From: Virgibacillus indicus
GTDB lineage: Bacteria > Bacillota > Bacilli > Bacillales > Amphibacillaceae
DNA length: 64,000 bases
Reading direction: 5' to 3'
NCBI RefSeq assembly: GCF_002266285.1
Contig: NZ_NPMS01000004.1
Coordinates: forward strand, 62,001 to 126,000
In this document: positions 44,944 to 53,620 of the stretch, one piece after another
Numbering within the stretch: the stretch's first letter is position 1
Layout: each line of letters opens with the position of its first letter
Translations under genes and position numbers: made by a program
Notes under the pieces: generated by a model
Told to the model about the DNA's origin: nothing
What the model saw: only the letters and a program-made list of their open reading frames with translations
Database searches by the model: none

Positions 44944-45303
44944 ATGGATAATATACAATGGATCTTTATTATATTAATTGCAGCATTCGTAATAAGTCGT
45001 TTCATGCCAACAAAAGGTGTTACAAATATAACCGTTCAAGAAGCTAAAAATAAATTCTCGGATAAAAAAGTTCAATTTATCGATGTTCGTACACCGGGCG
45101 AATATAAGACAAATCATACTCCACAATTTAAAAATATCCCATTATTTGAATTGGCCAAGAAGATTGATAAACTTGATAAAAATAAAGAGGTTGTTGTCAT
45201 TTGTCAAAGTGGTATGAGAAGTGCAAAAGCCGCAAAACTATTGAAAAAGCAAGGTTTTGAAAAGATTAATAATGTAAAAGGCGGTATGAGTGCCTGGTAT
45301 TAG
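44944..45303 (+). CDS. Membrane-anchored rhodanese
   Basis: 119 residues from ATG 44944 (AAAGGAA upstream; a longer frame from 44866 crosses the operator). N-terminal membrane helix (QWIFIILIAAFVISRF), then a rhodanese domain with QFIDVRTPGEYKTNHTP and the active loop VVICQSGMRSAKAA, ending VKGGMSAWY. The short charged N-terminus makes an in- or outward-facing domain hard to tell. It resembles YqhL/YtwF-type rhodaneses of Bacillus. Co-transcribed with the CPVC glutaredoxin-like gene 30 bp on. Confidence 0.88.
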   Translation: MDNIQWIFIILIAAFVISRFMPTKGVTNITVQEAKNKFSDKKVQFIDVRTPGEYKTNHTPQFKNIPLFELAKKIDKLDKNKEVVVICQSGMRSAKAAKLLKKQGFEKINNVKGGMSAWY

Positions 45304-45333
45304 AATGAAATTATTGAAAAAGGGGTAGTATCA

Positions 45334-45570
45334 ATGAATAAATCCGCAACAATATATACATCAGCTTTATGCCCAGTATGTGGAATGGTGAAAACTTTTC
45401 TAGATTCCTTTGAAGTACCCTATAAAGAAGTGAATGTGGATATGAATCCCATTGCAATGCTTAAACTAATTGGGAAAACAAAAAAATTATCTGTTCCACA
45501 AACCAATATAAACGGTAAATGGATTTCTGGGTTTAATCCCGAAAAAATGTTTCAAGTAATAAATGATTAA
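45334..45570 (+). CDS. Glutaredoxin-like protein (CPVC)
   Basis: 78 residues: SATIYTSALCPVCGMVKTFL with a CPVC dithiol, EVNVDMNPIAMLKLIGKT and SVPQTNINGKWISGFNPEKM. Paralogue of the CPYC protein at 41431; the changed active-site pair implies a different redox potential. AAAAGGGG lies before ATG 45334. Last gene of the + operon, closed by the hairpin at 45590. Confidence 0.85.
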   Translation: MNKSATIYTSALCPVCGMVKTFLDSFEVPYKEVNVDMNPIAMLKLIGKTKKLSVPQTNINGKWISGFNPEKMFQVIND

Positions 45571-45589
45571 AGGAAAAAAAGTATATTTC

Positions 45590-45622
45590 ATCATGCTGTC
45601 CAGATCTACTTGACAGCATGAT
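45590..45622. terminator. Bidirectional terminator, glutaredoxin / histidine kinase
   Basis: ATCATGCTGTC pairs with GACAGCATGAT around an 11-base loop, followed by TTTATTTA on +. It lies between convergent operons and ends one base before the kinase stop codon. Confidence 0.85.
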
Positions 45623-45623
45623 T

Positions 45624-46706
45624 TTATTTAGAAAGCGGTAATGTAAACCAGAATATGTGGTTATCACCTTCTGAACTAAATCCAATTCTTCCATTATGAT
45701 GTTCGATCAGTTCTTTTGAAATGGCAAGTCCAAGTCCTGAGCCGCCTGTTTCTCGGTTTCTAGAGGGGTCAACACGATAAAAGCGCTCAAAGATTTTCTC
45801 TTGTTCAGCTATTGGAATTGCTTGACCTGGACCGGTGACAGTAAACCTATATTCCGACTTAAGATTTTCTCCTTTTAACATGATCGGTCCTGACCCATGA
45901 TAGTAACGAATGGCATTATCAAGCAAATTCGTAACAACTTGAGAAACACCTCCATTGTAAACATTTACTTTTCCAGATTCTATTTGAACGTTGACAGAAA
46001 TACCTGCTTTCTTTAATGACCAACGAAACATCTCTACTGCTTGCTCTACTAACACCTGCATATCTACCAGTTCTTTTTCATAAAAATTTTGTTTTGATAC
46101 ATAATCCCATTCTTTCAATTGTTCAAGCTGTTCAACCATGTTGATAATTCTTTCCGTTTCCTCGTGAAGCGATTGATAAAGTTTAGGATCACCTTCAATA
46201 ACTTCATTGGTCAATGCATTTAGGTAACCATTTAAATTTGATAAGGGGGTTCGAAATTCATGTGATAAATTGGATACAAGCTTATTTCTGTTTTGATGAT
46301 TATTTTTCAGTTGCTGTACCAGTTCATTAAAATTAGCAATCAGCTGCCCTACCTCGTCCTCGGTTTTCACTTCAATCGGACTGGGATATTGCCCCTTCTT
46401 CATCGTTTTGGTAGAATCTATCAATCGTCTTATTGGGCGGATCATTTTTCTTGTTAAATAAAAGTGAATCAGACTACCTATTACTATTGCAGAAACACTG
46501 AATATCAATAAATAAAGAAAAAGTGTTGAATTAAACTGTTCTTGTTTTTGATTATTCATTGTCCCCATTCCGTCAACTAAATAACAAGCTGTATGATAAA
46601 TTGCCAAGCTGCTTATTACGATAAAAGAGGCAACAACAAATATATTAAGAAATGTTAAACGCCATAGAAATCGTTTTGGTAACAATGACTTTCCATGTTT
46701 ATTCAT
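45624..46706 (-). CDS. Sensor histidine kinase
   Basis: 360 residues from ATG 46706, which overlaps the response-regulator stop (translational coupling). Two membrane helices (~14-36 and ~63-85) flank a very short outer loop, so sensing is probably within the membrane. Then HAMP, the HisKA box LVSNLSHEFRTPLSNLNGYL with the phosphorylated His, and the ATPase boxes QVVTNLLDNAIRYY, ETGGSGLGLAISKELI. It pairs with the OmpR-type regulator just upstream. Its neighbours suggest control of the thiol-redox/Sco genes. Confidence 0.92.
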   Translation of the reverse strand: MNKHGKSLLPKRFLWRLTFLNIFVVASFIVISSLAIYHTACYLVDGMGTMNNQKQEQFNSTLFLYLLIFSVSAIVIGSLIHFYLTRKMIRPIRRLIDSTKTMKKGQYPSPIEVKTEDEVGQLIANFNELVQQLKNNHQNRNKLVSNLSHEFRTPLSNLNGYLNALTNEVIEGDPKLYQSLHEETERIINMVEQLEQLKEWDYVSKQNFYEKELVDMQVLVEQAVEMFRWSLKKAGISVNVQIESGKVNVYNGGVSQVVTNLLDNAIRYYHGSGPIMLKGENLKSEYRFTVTGPGQAIPIAEQEKIFERFYRVDPSRNRETGGSGLGLAISKELIEHHNGRIGFSSEGDNHIFWFTLPLSK

Positions 46707-47382
46707 TAACAAATTTATACCCCATTCCCCGAACAGTACGAATTCTTTTTGGTGATGCAGGACTTTCTTCAATTTTTTCTCTAAGTTTTTTTATATGGGC
46801 ATCGATTGTACGATCCAGAACCGTTCTGTCAGCATAAGGATACAGTTGATCAATTAAGTGCTCTCTTGAAAAAACTATGTTAGGACTTTTCATGAGATGA
46901 TAAAGCAGGTTGAATTCATGTTTGGTCAAATTCAGTTGTTTGTCATATAGTAGAACCTCCCCTTTTCTCGGTTTAATACATAATCCGTCAAAGACAACCT
47001 TTTGACAGAATTGCCCTGTTCGTCGTAATACAGCCTCTACGTGAGCGATAAGTTCATTCGGATCAAACGGTTTCGTCAAATAATCATCTGCACCGATTTT
47101 CAATCCGTTTATTTTTTCTTCTATACGAGCTTTGGCAGAAAGCATAATAATGGATATCTCGCCCTGTTCCTGTTCACGGACCCACTTACAATATTCCTCT
47201 CCACTTAATTTTGGGAGCATTAAATCGAGAATAATTAAACATGGGTGGTATTTTAAAAAAGCTTCCTTTGCCGCCATCCCGTCAGCAGCCTGGACTACAT
47301 CATATCCGGCTTTTTCCAAATAAATCGTTATAAGGTTACGGATCATGTTATCATCTTCTACAACTAATACGGTTTGCTTCAT
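46699..47382 (-). CDS. OmpR-family response regulator
   Basis: 227 residues. Receiver domain with acidic pocket (VLVVEDDNMI), phospho-acceptor Asp in CLIILDLMLPKLSGEE and Lys in DDYLTKPFDPNEL; the C-terminal winged helix includes KHEFNLLYHLMKSPNIVFSR and RTIDAHIKKLREKIE, ending RTVRGMGYKFVNE. It overlaps the kinase gene by eight bases. It lies 40 bp after the thioredoxin-like gene at 47423, transcribed the same way, so autoregulation of the run is possible. Confidence 0.92.
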   Translation of the reverse strand: MKQTVLVVEDDNMIRNLITIYLEKAGYDVVQAADGMAAKEAFLKYHPCLIILDLMLPKLSGEEYCKWVREQEQGEISIIMLSAKARIEEKINGLKIGADDYLTKPFDPNELIAHVEAVLRRTGQFCQKVVFDGLCIKPRKGEVLLYDKQLNLTKHEFNLLYHLMKSPNIVFSREHLIDQLYPYADRTVLDRTIDAHIKKLREKIEESPASPKRIRTVRGMGYKFVNE

Positions 47383-47422
47383 CTTGGGTCACCTCTTTTC
47401 TTATTGTATGTAAATACAGAGG

Positions 47423-48037
47423 CTATTTCATCTTTTCGAACTCCTGCACCATTAATTCATAATTTATTGCGCCAAAAGCCTTATATTGAATGATTCCATT
47501 TGAGTCAATCATAAAGGAAGTTGGGATTGGGCGTATACCATAATTAGTAGCTACTTCAATTTCCTCATCTAATAATATAGGAAACGTTAAGTTAAATTCG
47601 TTCACAAAATTTTGTACCTGTTGTGCATTTGGCTCCGTTTCCGTTAAATTGACAGCCAGGATAACAACATCTTTAGCTTGATGGAACTTCTCCATGTCTG
47701 GCATTTCGGCACGGCACGGCGGACACCAGGTAGCCCAAAAATTAGCAATGACACGTTGACCCAAATAGTCTGATAATTTAACGGTTTCACCTGCTAATGT
47801 CTGAAGTTGGAAGTCTGGAGCCATATCTCCTACGTTTAACCCAACAGTGGCTTCCGTTGCAGTTTCGCTTTTTTCATTAACTGCTGTCTCTATCCCCTGA
47901 TTACTGACAAATCTAGATTCTTCTTGCTCAGACACCTCATTATCCGGAGCTTCCGAATCATTTGCTTGAAAAGTCAGATCATACACTGCCCATCCAACCA
48001 TCCCAATTAAAACAACAATAATTATCGCTTTTTTCAT
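47423..48037 (-). CDS. TlpA/ResA-like membrane-anchored thioredoxin
   Basis: 204 residues from ATG 48037 (GGTGAT upstream). Membrane anchor (AIIIVVLIGMVGWAVYDL), an acidic linker of ~45 residues, then a TlpA/ResA domain: MAPDFQLQTLAGETVKLSDY, active site FWATWCPPCRAEMPD, the TlpA-type VVILAVNLTETEP and cis-Pro GIRPIPTSFMIDS. It faces outward and reduces haem-binding or copper-site thiols, with electrons from CcdA. A broken paralogue lies at 48791. Sco and CcdA genes in the same run agree. Confidence 0.9.
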   Translation of the reverse strand: MKKAIIIVVLIGMVGWAVYDLTFQANDSEAPDNEVSEQEESRFVSNQGIETAVNEKSETATEATVGLNVGDMAPDFQLQTLAGETVKLSDYLGQRVIANFWATWCPPCRAEMPDMEKFHQAKDVVILAVNLTETEPNAQQVQNFVNEFNLTFPILLDEEIEVATNYGIRPIPTSFMIDSNGIIQYKAFGAINYELMVQEFEKMK

Positions 48038-48091
48038 TAATATATCACCTGCCATTTTAAATTAGATAATGCCAACCATTGGTGCTATTAC

Positions 48092-48661
48092 TCAAGATAC
48101 CGCCTTCAAGTCATCAATAATTACATCTAATTCCTTTGGATCTGTACCAGAATATCGTTTAATTACTTCCCCCTCCGGATTCACTAAAAAGAAGCTCGTA
48201 CCATGCATTACCTGATTAGATCCTTCTGGCGGCTTTTCCAGAGCAGACTGGAATGATTTTATCGATAACTCCTTGATTGTTAGAAACTCATAACCTGTTA
48301 AAAATGACCAGTTGCTTAGGTCGGCCTGATAACTCTCTGCATACTCCTGCAACACTTTAGGTGTATCGTATTCAGGATCCACGCTAAATGAAACAAGCTG
48401 AACATCTAGATTTTCTTGGTTGATTTTATCCTGAAGCTTTGACATATTGGTTGTCATCGGCAGGCAGACAGTCGTACAATTTGTAAAAATAAAATCTGCT
48501 ACCCACCATTTCCTTTCTAAATCTTTAAGTGCCAGTGATTCATTATCCTGCGTAGTAAACTCAAAATCCTGCACATCTCTTGACATATTTGTTTCAATCT
48601 CTTCCCCGCACGCAGCTAGAAAAAGCATAAAAACAAACATCATTAATAATAAGCGCTTCAC
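48092..48661 (-). CDS. Sco1/SenC/PrrC-family copper lipoprotein
   Basis: 189 residues. Lipoprotein signal with LAAC. Copper-binding FIFTNCTTVCLPMTTNM (CxxxC) and the later His in QVMHGTSFFLVNPEGE, the three Sco ligands. Sco proteins deliver copper to, or keep reduced, the CuA site of cytochrome oxidase; B. subtilis has one, BsSco. Here it is grouped with ResA-like thioredoxins and CcdA rather than oxidase genes. Lipid-anchored on the outer face of the membrane. Confidence 0.9.
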   Translation of the reverse strand: MKRLLLMMFVFMLFLAACGEEIETNMSRDVQDFEFTTQDNESLALKDLERKWWVADFIFTNCTTVCLPMTTNMSKLQDKINQENLDVQLVSFSVDPEYDTPKVLQEYAESYQADLSNWSFLTGYEFLTIKELSIKSFQSALEKPPEGSNQVMHGTSFFLVNPEGEVIKRYSGTDPKELDVIIDDLKAVS

Positions 48662-48790
48662 CCTTATTCAGTTCCTTTCCTATCTAAAAATTTGCTTTAG
48701 CATAATTATTGCCATTCCCACATTTATAAATCCTATTTCCTGATAGAAATACTAAAATGAACTATTTAAATAGTGGTTAAAATTTAACAG

Positions 48791-49378
48791 CTATTCAATC
48801 ATTTCCAGTTGTTGAACCATAAGATCATAATTCATTGCACCCATTGCAGAGAATTGAATATGACCATTTGAATCAACCATATAGGAGGTCGGATATGCCC
48901 CAACCTGATAGGTAGTAGCGAGTTCAGAGTTTGTGTCCATTAACACGGGAAAAGTCATTTCAAAGTCTTCTACAAATTGGGCAACTTTTTCTTTGCTTTC
49001 CTCTGATTCTGTCAAATTGATTGCTAAAATCTCCACATCTTTATTATCATAAAGTTTTTGCAAGTCGGGGATTTCCGCCCTTTATAGTGGACACCAGGTA
49101 GCCCAAAAGTTGATTATAACTCGTGTCCCTCTAAAATCAGATAAACGTACGGTTTCTCTCTTCAATGTCTCCAATTCAAAATCAGGAGCTATCTGCCCTA
49201 ATGCAAGTCCAATCTCTTCAGACTCTGTGACTTCATCTTCATCATCACTTTGTGGTGGAGAAGTAATCATTCCCCCCTGCTCTTCTTCAATGGCGGTTTC
49301 ACTAGTTGAACTTGTAAAATCATATACAGTCCACCCAAACATTCCGACTACAATCACGATGAGAATTGTCTTTTTCAT
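48791..49378 (-). pseudogene. TlpA/ResA-like thioredoxin with in-frame stop at active site
   Basis: Paralogue of the 47423 gene (shared membrane anchor pattern MFGWTVYDF, LGQIAPDFELETLKRETVRL, and VQFVEDFEMTFPVLMDTNSE). The frame reads FWATWCPL, then TAA, then RAEIPDLQKLYDN: the expected CPPC has become CPL-stop (TAA at 49084-49082). No frameshift exists; the remaining ~97 codons are intact in the same frame. GGGGG lies before ATG 49378. Without read-through the product lacks the second active Cys and half the fold. A read error is possible. Confidence 0.82.
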
Positions 49379-49395
49379 TGATTACCACCCCCAAA

Positions 49396-50154
49396 TTAAC
49401 CTAATTTTGCTAACCATGTATCTTGTACTAATTCAAGCAGAAATGCTGTAATACGCGGCATTAATCCGAAAAATAAAACCAATCCCATGATAATCATAAT
49501 AACTGCGCCCATCTTCATAATTATCTGGCTATGCCTAACAATCCATTTCGTCGATCCAAGATAAAAAGTCAAAATAAAAAACGGCAAGGAAAATCCGATA
49601 ACATACATAACTGTATAAAATACACCTTGGCCAGGGTTACTTGCAGCCAGAAGTAATATAGATCCAAAAATTGGGCCTATACACGGGGTCCACCCCGCAG
49701 CGAATCCAAGGCCAATAAAGAATGTTCCCAAATAGCCCGCTGGCTTTTTGGAATAACGAAAACGTTTTTCTTTCATTAATGTTGGAATGCTAATCCAGCC
49801 TGCAACAAATAGCCCCATAATAATGATGAAAATCCCTGCGATTCGTTGAATAAATAACCAGGAATCACCAAGCAGTAAATCTTGAGCCCATTGTCCCAAA
49901 AACGATGCGCTGGCACCCAGGCTGATAAAGACCAGCGAAACCGCAAGTAAAAAAAATAAGGAATGGCTTAATAATTGACGACGAATTTGAGTATTCTTAG
50001 TCCCTTGTAATTCCTTCACACTAATTCCAGTAATATATGACATATACGCTGGAAAAATTGGCAGAACACAGGGTGACAAGAAAGATAACGCCCCTGCACC
50101 AACCGCTAAAAACATCCCTACAATTAACATTGTATCTGCTTCAATTCCACCCAT
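49396..50154 (-). CDS. ccdA: CcdA-like cytochrome c biogenesis/thiol-redox membrane protein
   Basis: 252 residues, six membrane helices. The two redox cysteines lie in FLSPCVLPIFPAYMSYI and FAAGWTPCIGPIFGSIL, each with the P-C/C-x-P signature of the CcdA/DsbD core. It carries electrons from cytosolic thioredoxin to outward-facing ResA/TlpA proteins, two of which (one broken) lie next to it. The gene overlaps the upstream membrane-protein gene by 14 bases. Confidence 0.92.
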   Translation of the reverse strand: MGGIEADTMLIVGMFLAVGAGALSFLSPCVLPIFPAYMSYITGISVKELQGTKNTQIRRQLLSHSLFFLLAVSLVFISLGASASFLGQWAQDLLLGDSWLFIQRIAGIFIIIMGLFVAGWISIPTLMKEKRFRYSKKPAGYLGTFFIGLGFAAGWTPCIGPIFGSILLLAASNPGQGVFYTVMYVIGFSLPFFILTFYLGSTKWIVRHSQIIMKMGAVIMIIMGLVLFFGLMPRITAFLLELVQDTWLAKLG

Positions 50155-50800
50155 TACAATCCTTCTTTCTTTGTTGATATATGATTGTTGATAAACTTAT
50201 GATGAAAAACAAACTCACAAACCATGGTGCCATGATATAACCGAATACTGTAGCAAATGGCTGAATATAGGACAATAATAAAATGCCTGCTGAGAATCCG
50301 ATTAACATCACGATTATTACTTTACTGACAGGTACACGGTCACGAATAAGTAGGTATAATACAAGGAGGACAGTAAATAGACCTAAGTTTCCGAGTGAAT
50401 ATGTATTGTTATTCCAAACAAGTTGAATAAACTCATACAAAAATGACGCAACTAAAAAGACTGATAAAAAAGATTCTATAAGCAGAAAAACATCTATTTC
50501 CTTTCGTTTCGACTTATAAATAAGTACAATAGCACTAAACAATAAAGCTATGGAAAAAGCATCTGAATCACTTGGGTAAGCTAATATTGCTAATGGATCT
50601 TTTATGAATATGAAAACATTCAATATGATTTTTCCAAGCCAAATAAAGATAATGAAATTAATAAGTTGTGCAACCATTTCTTCAATGAGTAATTTCCTTT
50701 TTTTTCTTGACAAGTCACTCACTAGATAAAAGAAAATAAGTCCTGCGGCTATACTTATAACAATAATACCAATTGACATTATTTTATCTACTGTCGCCAT
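50141..50800 (-). CDS. Polytopic membrane protein of unknown function
   Basis: 219 residues from ATG 50800 (GGAGG lies 12 bases upstream, rather far; an in-frame ATG at 50824 is the alternative). Six or seven membrane helices (SIGIIVISIAAGLIFFYLV, LINFIIFIWLGKIILNVFIF, FSIALLFSAIVLIYKS, and others). No cysteine pair, metal motif or known domain could be seen. It is the first gene of the ccdA run and overlaps it, which suggests a role in the same thiol-redox or copper process. I do not recognise the family. Confidence 0.6.
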   Translation of the reverse strand: MATVDKIMSIGIIVISIAAGLIFFYLVSDLSRKKRKLLIEEMVAQLINFIIFIWLGKIILNVFIFIKDPLAILAYPSDSDAFSIALLFSAIVLIYKSKRKEIDVFLLIESFLSVFLVASFLYEFIQLVWNNNTYSLGNLGLFTVLLVLYLLIRDRVPVSKVIIVMLIGFSAGILLLSYIQPFATVFGYIMAPWFVSLFFIISLSTIIYQQRKKDCNGWN

Positions 50801-51130
50801 TTCGCATTTTTTCCTCCGTTCCATTACCCTGCAAACAATACAATACATAGACAATGTGAAAATTTGATGAAAATAACGCCATTTATAGATAGTTAAAATG
50901 TGGCAATCTAAGATGTAAGTGAAAACTACAATTTTAAGTAAGATAAAATGGATAATTTTTTTGCGACTAGTGGGAGCCTAGGTTCAAAAAGTAAAACTAA
51001 CTATGTGAAGGATAATCAGATTCGTAAAAGAGGAGAATGCGATTAGAACTATAAATCTACGTACATTGGTTATATTGTTTTTATCTAAACTTGCACATGT
51101 TTATTCTGCAGAGAAAATGAAGGATAGAAA
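50801..51130. other. Intergenic, no gene recognised
   Basis: 330 bp of A/T-rich sequence upstream of the ccdA run, up to the toxin-antitoxin-like repeat. No frame with a ribosome site and no clear hairpin was found; it probably holds the promoter of the 50800 gene. Confidence 0.4.
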
Positions 51131-51334
51131 GTCATAATATAATAAAAGACCGGCCATGCAGGTACATGGAACGGTCTAATGTGTAAAAGCATTTCAAGGG
51201 GGCAGCTCACACTTTCTGAGTTAAAAGTAACCGACCCAAATGCTTGCTATGTACTTTTCTTGTTGTGACAGACAGTATAACTACAATTAAGGTTCCGAAA
51301 GAGATCAGCAGAGCCAATGCTTTGAACATTTTTC
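51131..51334. repeat. Decayed copy of a type I toxin-antitoxin locus (direct repeat A)
   Basis: Aligns over its whole length, same orientation, with 63558-63773. Shared blocks include AATAAAAGACCG, CCATG, ACATGGAACGGTCT, ATGTGTAAAAGC, TTCAAGGGGG, AAAAGTAACC and ACAATTAAGGTT. The antisense hairpin AGACCG/CGGTCT is kept, but the terminator T run and promoter -10 box of the other copy are lost. Confidence 0.8.
51207..51329 (-). pseudogene. Toxin-like small membrane peptide, probably inactive
   Basis: A 40-codon frame beginning MFKALALLISFGTLIVVILS is clearly related to the intact toxin at 63693 (ISFATLIVAILS). It has lost the ribosome site and the first codons, and runs past the normal stop into the antisense region (KHLGRLLLTQKV). 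It is therefore likely a relic. Confidence 0.65.
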
Positions 51335-51436
51335 AGATTACGTAAACCATCAAAATTAATACCAAAAATTTGTTTAAATATGATTGATTTGACTACGAAA
51401 TGGCACAAATACGGCACAAACGCTTTTTCAAAGAAA

Positions 51437-51472
51437 AAACCCTTGCCACAAACACTATTGTGACAAGGGTTT
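51437..51472. terminator. Orphan terminator-like hairpin
   Basis: AAACCCTTGCCACAA pairs with TTGTGACAAGGGTTT (one mismatch); A or T runs flank both sides. No gene ends here now. Confidence 0.65.
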
Positions 51473-51658
51473 AAATAGTTTATCCAATTGAACCTTCCAT
51501 CTCATACTTGATTAATTTGTGTTTTCAAAACATCTTTTATAATGGTCTAAAGCCGATAGAATCAGTGTTTTAACGTTTAGTCTTTTCAAAGCTTTTTATA
51601 GTTTTTCAATTTTAGTCGGCACAAAATCGGCACGTGGCTTAAACTGCAATACTCACCT

Positions 51659-51683
51659 GTACCCCTTGTTTATCGAGGGGTAC
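51659..51683. repeat. GTACCCCT hairpin
   Basis: Perfect 8-bp arms GTACCCCT and AGGGGTAC with nine-base loop, about 195 bp downstream of the sigma/anti-sigma operon. Possibly its terminator, but without a T run on the minus strand. Confidence 0.45.
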
Positions 51684-51878
51684 TTATTTAAGTTTCCAAT
51701 CAGATTTGAATCGTGAGCTCTTCTTTACCATATACGTTCTCACTGTTAGGTAAATCTTGTTCCAATATATCGTCATGAACTTTTCTATAAAGGGATAGTA
51801 TCAGAAAAATACATTAACTTTGTAAATTTGCATTTTCCTGACGCTACACCATAGATTACTTATTTTTTAACCAATACT

Positions 51879-52796
51879 TTAATATTTGTCTATTGTTACA
51901 CCAATTACAGAAGTTCTTATTATATCTATTTCTAGGAATCTCTCCAATTCACTTGGTGTCCCGCTTATTATTGCCCCACTTATAGGATATTCAGTCTCAG
52001 TAGACTTGTTCTCAAAAAACTCCTGGTTCCAATACGGATAATCTTCAGAAACGGAAAAGCCATAAGCCCCTTCCCCATGTAATACATGGAAAAAGTCTGT
52101 TTCATTAAATTGTAATTCGGTGAAGGCTTTGGCATTGGATTTATCTAGCCATAACCATTCAACATTCCTAGCTCCTATCGCCTTTCCTACTTCTTCTACT
52201 GTCATTGCTCTTTCAAACGACAGTGCAACCTCTATTAACGTATTTTTATCTAAACCTGCTGCAATTTCTAATTCTTGGGGTAAACTATTGTACCCGATAT
52301 GAGGGTAATAGAAGTCAATCATTCTTTCGTTATTTAAGTGATTAAATCTAACAGTTCTTTTATTATTACTAGTAGAAAAGACTTCAACTTTTTCGGTATT
52401 TGTTTTTTTTACTTTACCAATAGCAGGGTACACCTTAGTTATACTTTCCCACGGAATCATTCTATCTCCTAATTTTTTATAATACGTTATCTTTCCTTCC
52501 GCACTTAGTAATCCATAGGAAATACTTGTATCAAAATCTACAATTCCAGCTCCTTTAACCGGAGTACCATGGACTTGCTCAGCTATTCTTGCAATATCTT
52601 GTTCTAGCTTTTTATTAATAAGAGTATGGCTGCCGAACTGTATGATAATGAAAAACACAGAAACCGTTAGAAAAGAAATAAGAATATAAAGTGAAATTTG
52701 TTTTAATTTAGTTTTTTTAACAGTCTTTTGAAATCTAGCACTGCTCACAAAATCCTTCTTTTCATTCTCTCCTGATAAATTATTTCCCTTTTTCAT
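51879..52796 (-). CDS. Anti-sigma factor (Sigma_reg N/C type)
   Basis: 305 residues from ATG 52796, which has GAGGAGG six bases upstream and overlaps the sigma gene by 17 bases. A cytosolic basic N-terminus (~45 residues) precedes one membrane helix (QISLYILISFLTVSVFFIII) and an outer domain with GAGIVDFDTSISYGLLSAEG, TLIEVALSFERAMTVEEVG and YPISGAIISGTPSELERFL. This layout matches the anti-sigma proteins with Sigma_reg_N and Sigma_reg_C domains that accompany SigM/YlaC-like ECF factors. It holds the sigma factor at the membrane until a signal is sensed. Confidence 0.82.
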   Translation of the reverse strand: MKKGNNLSGENEKKDFVSSARFQKTVKKTKLKQISLYILISFLTVSVFFIIIQFGSHTLINKKLEQDIARIAEQVHGTPVKGAGIVDFDTSISYGLLSAEGKITYYKKLGDRMIPWESITKVYPAIGKVKKTNTEKVEVFSTSNNKRTVRFNHLNNERMIDFYYPHIGYNSLPQELEIAAGLDKNTLIEVALSFERAMTVEEVGKAIGARNVEWLWLDKSNAKAFTELQFNETDFFHVLHGEGAYGFSVSEDYPYWNQEFFENKSTETEYPISGAIISGTPSELERFLEIDIIRTSVIGVTIDKY

Positions 52797-53289
52797 AATA
52801 TGCCTCCTCATATAATTTCATAAATTTTTTTCTTGCTCGAAATAAATTATTCTTAATTGTACTATTGCTCATGCCTAGTACCTTGGAGATTTCAGCATAG
52901 GATAAATTAGACTGATATTTTAACAGCAAGAGTTCAGCATACAAAGGCTTCAATCTGAGTAGTAATTTGTTGAATTCATCTATCCGTTCTTTTGCTAAGA
53001 GAATCATCTCTGGTAGATCCGAGCTTTCTTCTTCGTTAATCTTTTCATCAAAGTTAAATATGTACTTTTTATTCTTTCGACACTGATCATAGTAATAATT
53101 AATTGAAACACGAATTAGCCAGTTTCGAACATTAGGTGATTTAATAGAGTCGACGTATCGGAGGTATCTGTATGCTGCTTCTTGAACTGCATCTTCGGCA
53201 TCAGTGTGCGGAACTCCTTTACTCAATAAATATCGGTAGACTATATTCAACTCATTATTCATTTTCTCAAATAATATTTCTTTTGACAT
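52780..53289 (-). CDS. ECF-type RNA polymerase sigma factor
   Basis: 169 residues. Region 2 has TDAEDAVQEAAYRYLRYVD and NWLIRVSINYYYDQCRK; region 4 has LLLKYQSNLSYAEISKVLGM and STIKNNLFRARKKF. These are the two DNA-contacting regions of extracytoplasmic-function sigma factors. It is coupled to the anti-sigma gene. The upstream 280 bp contain no obvious AAC/CGTC-type ECF promoter, so autoregulation could not be confirmed. It reads away from the secreted-protein gene at 53621, a possible target. Confidence 0.88.
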   Translation of the reverse strand: MSKEILFEKMNNELNIVYRYLLSKGVPHTDAEDAVQEAAYRYLRYVDSIKSPNVRNWLIRVSINYYYDQCRKNKKYIFNFDEKINEEESSDLPEMILLAKERIDEFNKLLLRLKPLYAELLLLKYQSNLSYAEISKVLGMSNSTIKNNLFRARKKFMKLYEEAYYEKGK

Positions 53290-53504
53290 TGTCCTCCCCC
53301 TGTATATATTAAGACGTTTGAGTTGGCGAAAAGTTTAAAATTATATAATTTAAACTTTATTTAGTTACAATTTTAGAGCTTACTAATTGAGATATAAATA
53401 TTATTTTTGCTAAATAGGGAAAAATAATATTTTCCTCAAAACTAATTCAATTTCGAAGGAAAATATACTTTTTCTTTTAATCAGAGGAAAATTTTCATAA
53501 AATT

Positions 53505-53526
53505 GGCTACTACCTTATAAGTAGCC
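53505..53526. promoter_or_regulatory. Palindrome upstream of secreted-protein gene
   Basis: GGCTACT and AGTAGCC, perfect 7-bp arms with eight-base spacer, 95 bp before the start at 53621 in an otherwise A/T-rich divergent region. Possible operator or leader hairpin. Confidence 0.4.
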
Positions 53527-53620
53527 ATATTCAGAGCTATTATCCCAATATTGTAAATAAAATTTATAATTGTTAAAATACTCCTTGATTGAATTTATTT
53601 TAACAAAAGGGGGCAATAAA

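Larger units (their letters stand above)
51335..51878. other. Non-coding region with hairpins and GGCACAAA repeats
   Basis: 544 bp without a gene. GGCACAAA occurs near 51403 and 51413 and again, with a truncated GGCACGTGG, near 51619 and 51629. This TTTGTGCC pattern is familiar from sequence flanking phage/ICE tyrosine integrase genes. Two strong hairpins follow (51437-51472 and 51659-51683). No integrase frame remains. It may be the scar of an integration site. Confidence 0.5.

Noticed and set aside
49082-49084. Selenocysteine at the CPL-stop position of the TlpA-like gene
   Set aside because: The codon is TAA, not TGA, and no selenocysteine insertion hairpin was seen.
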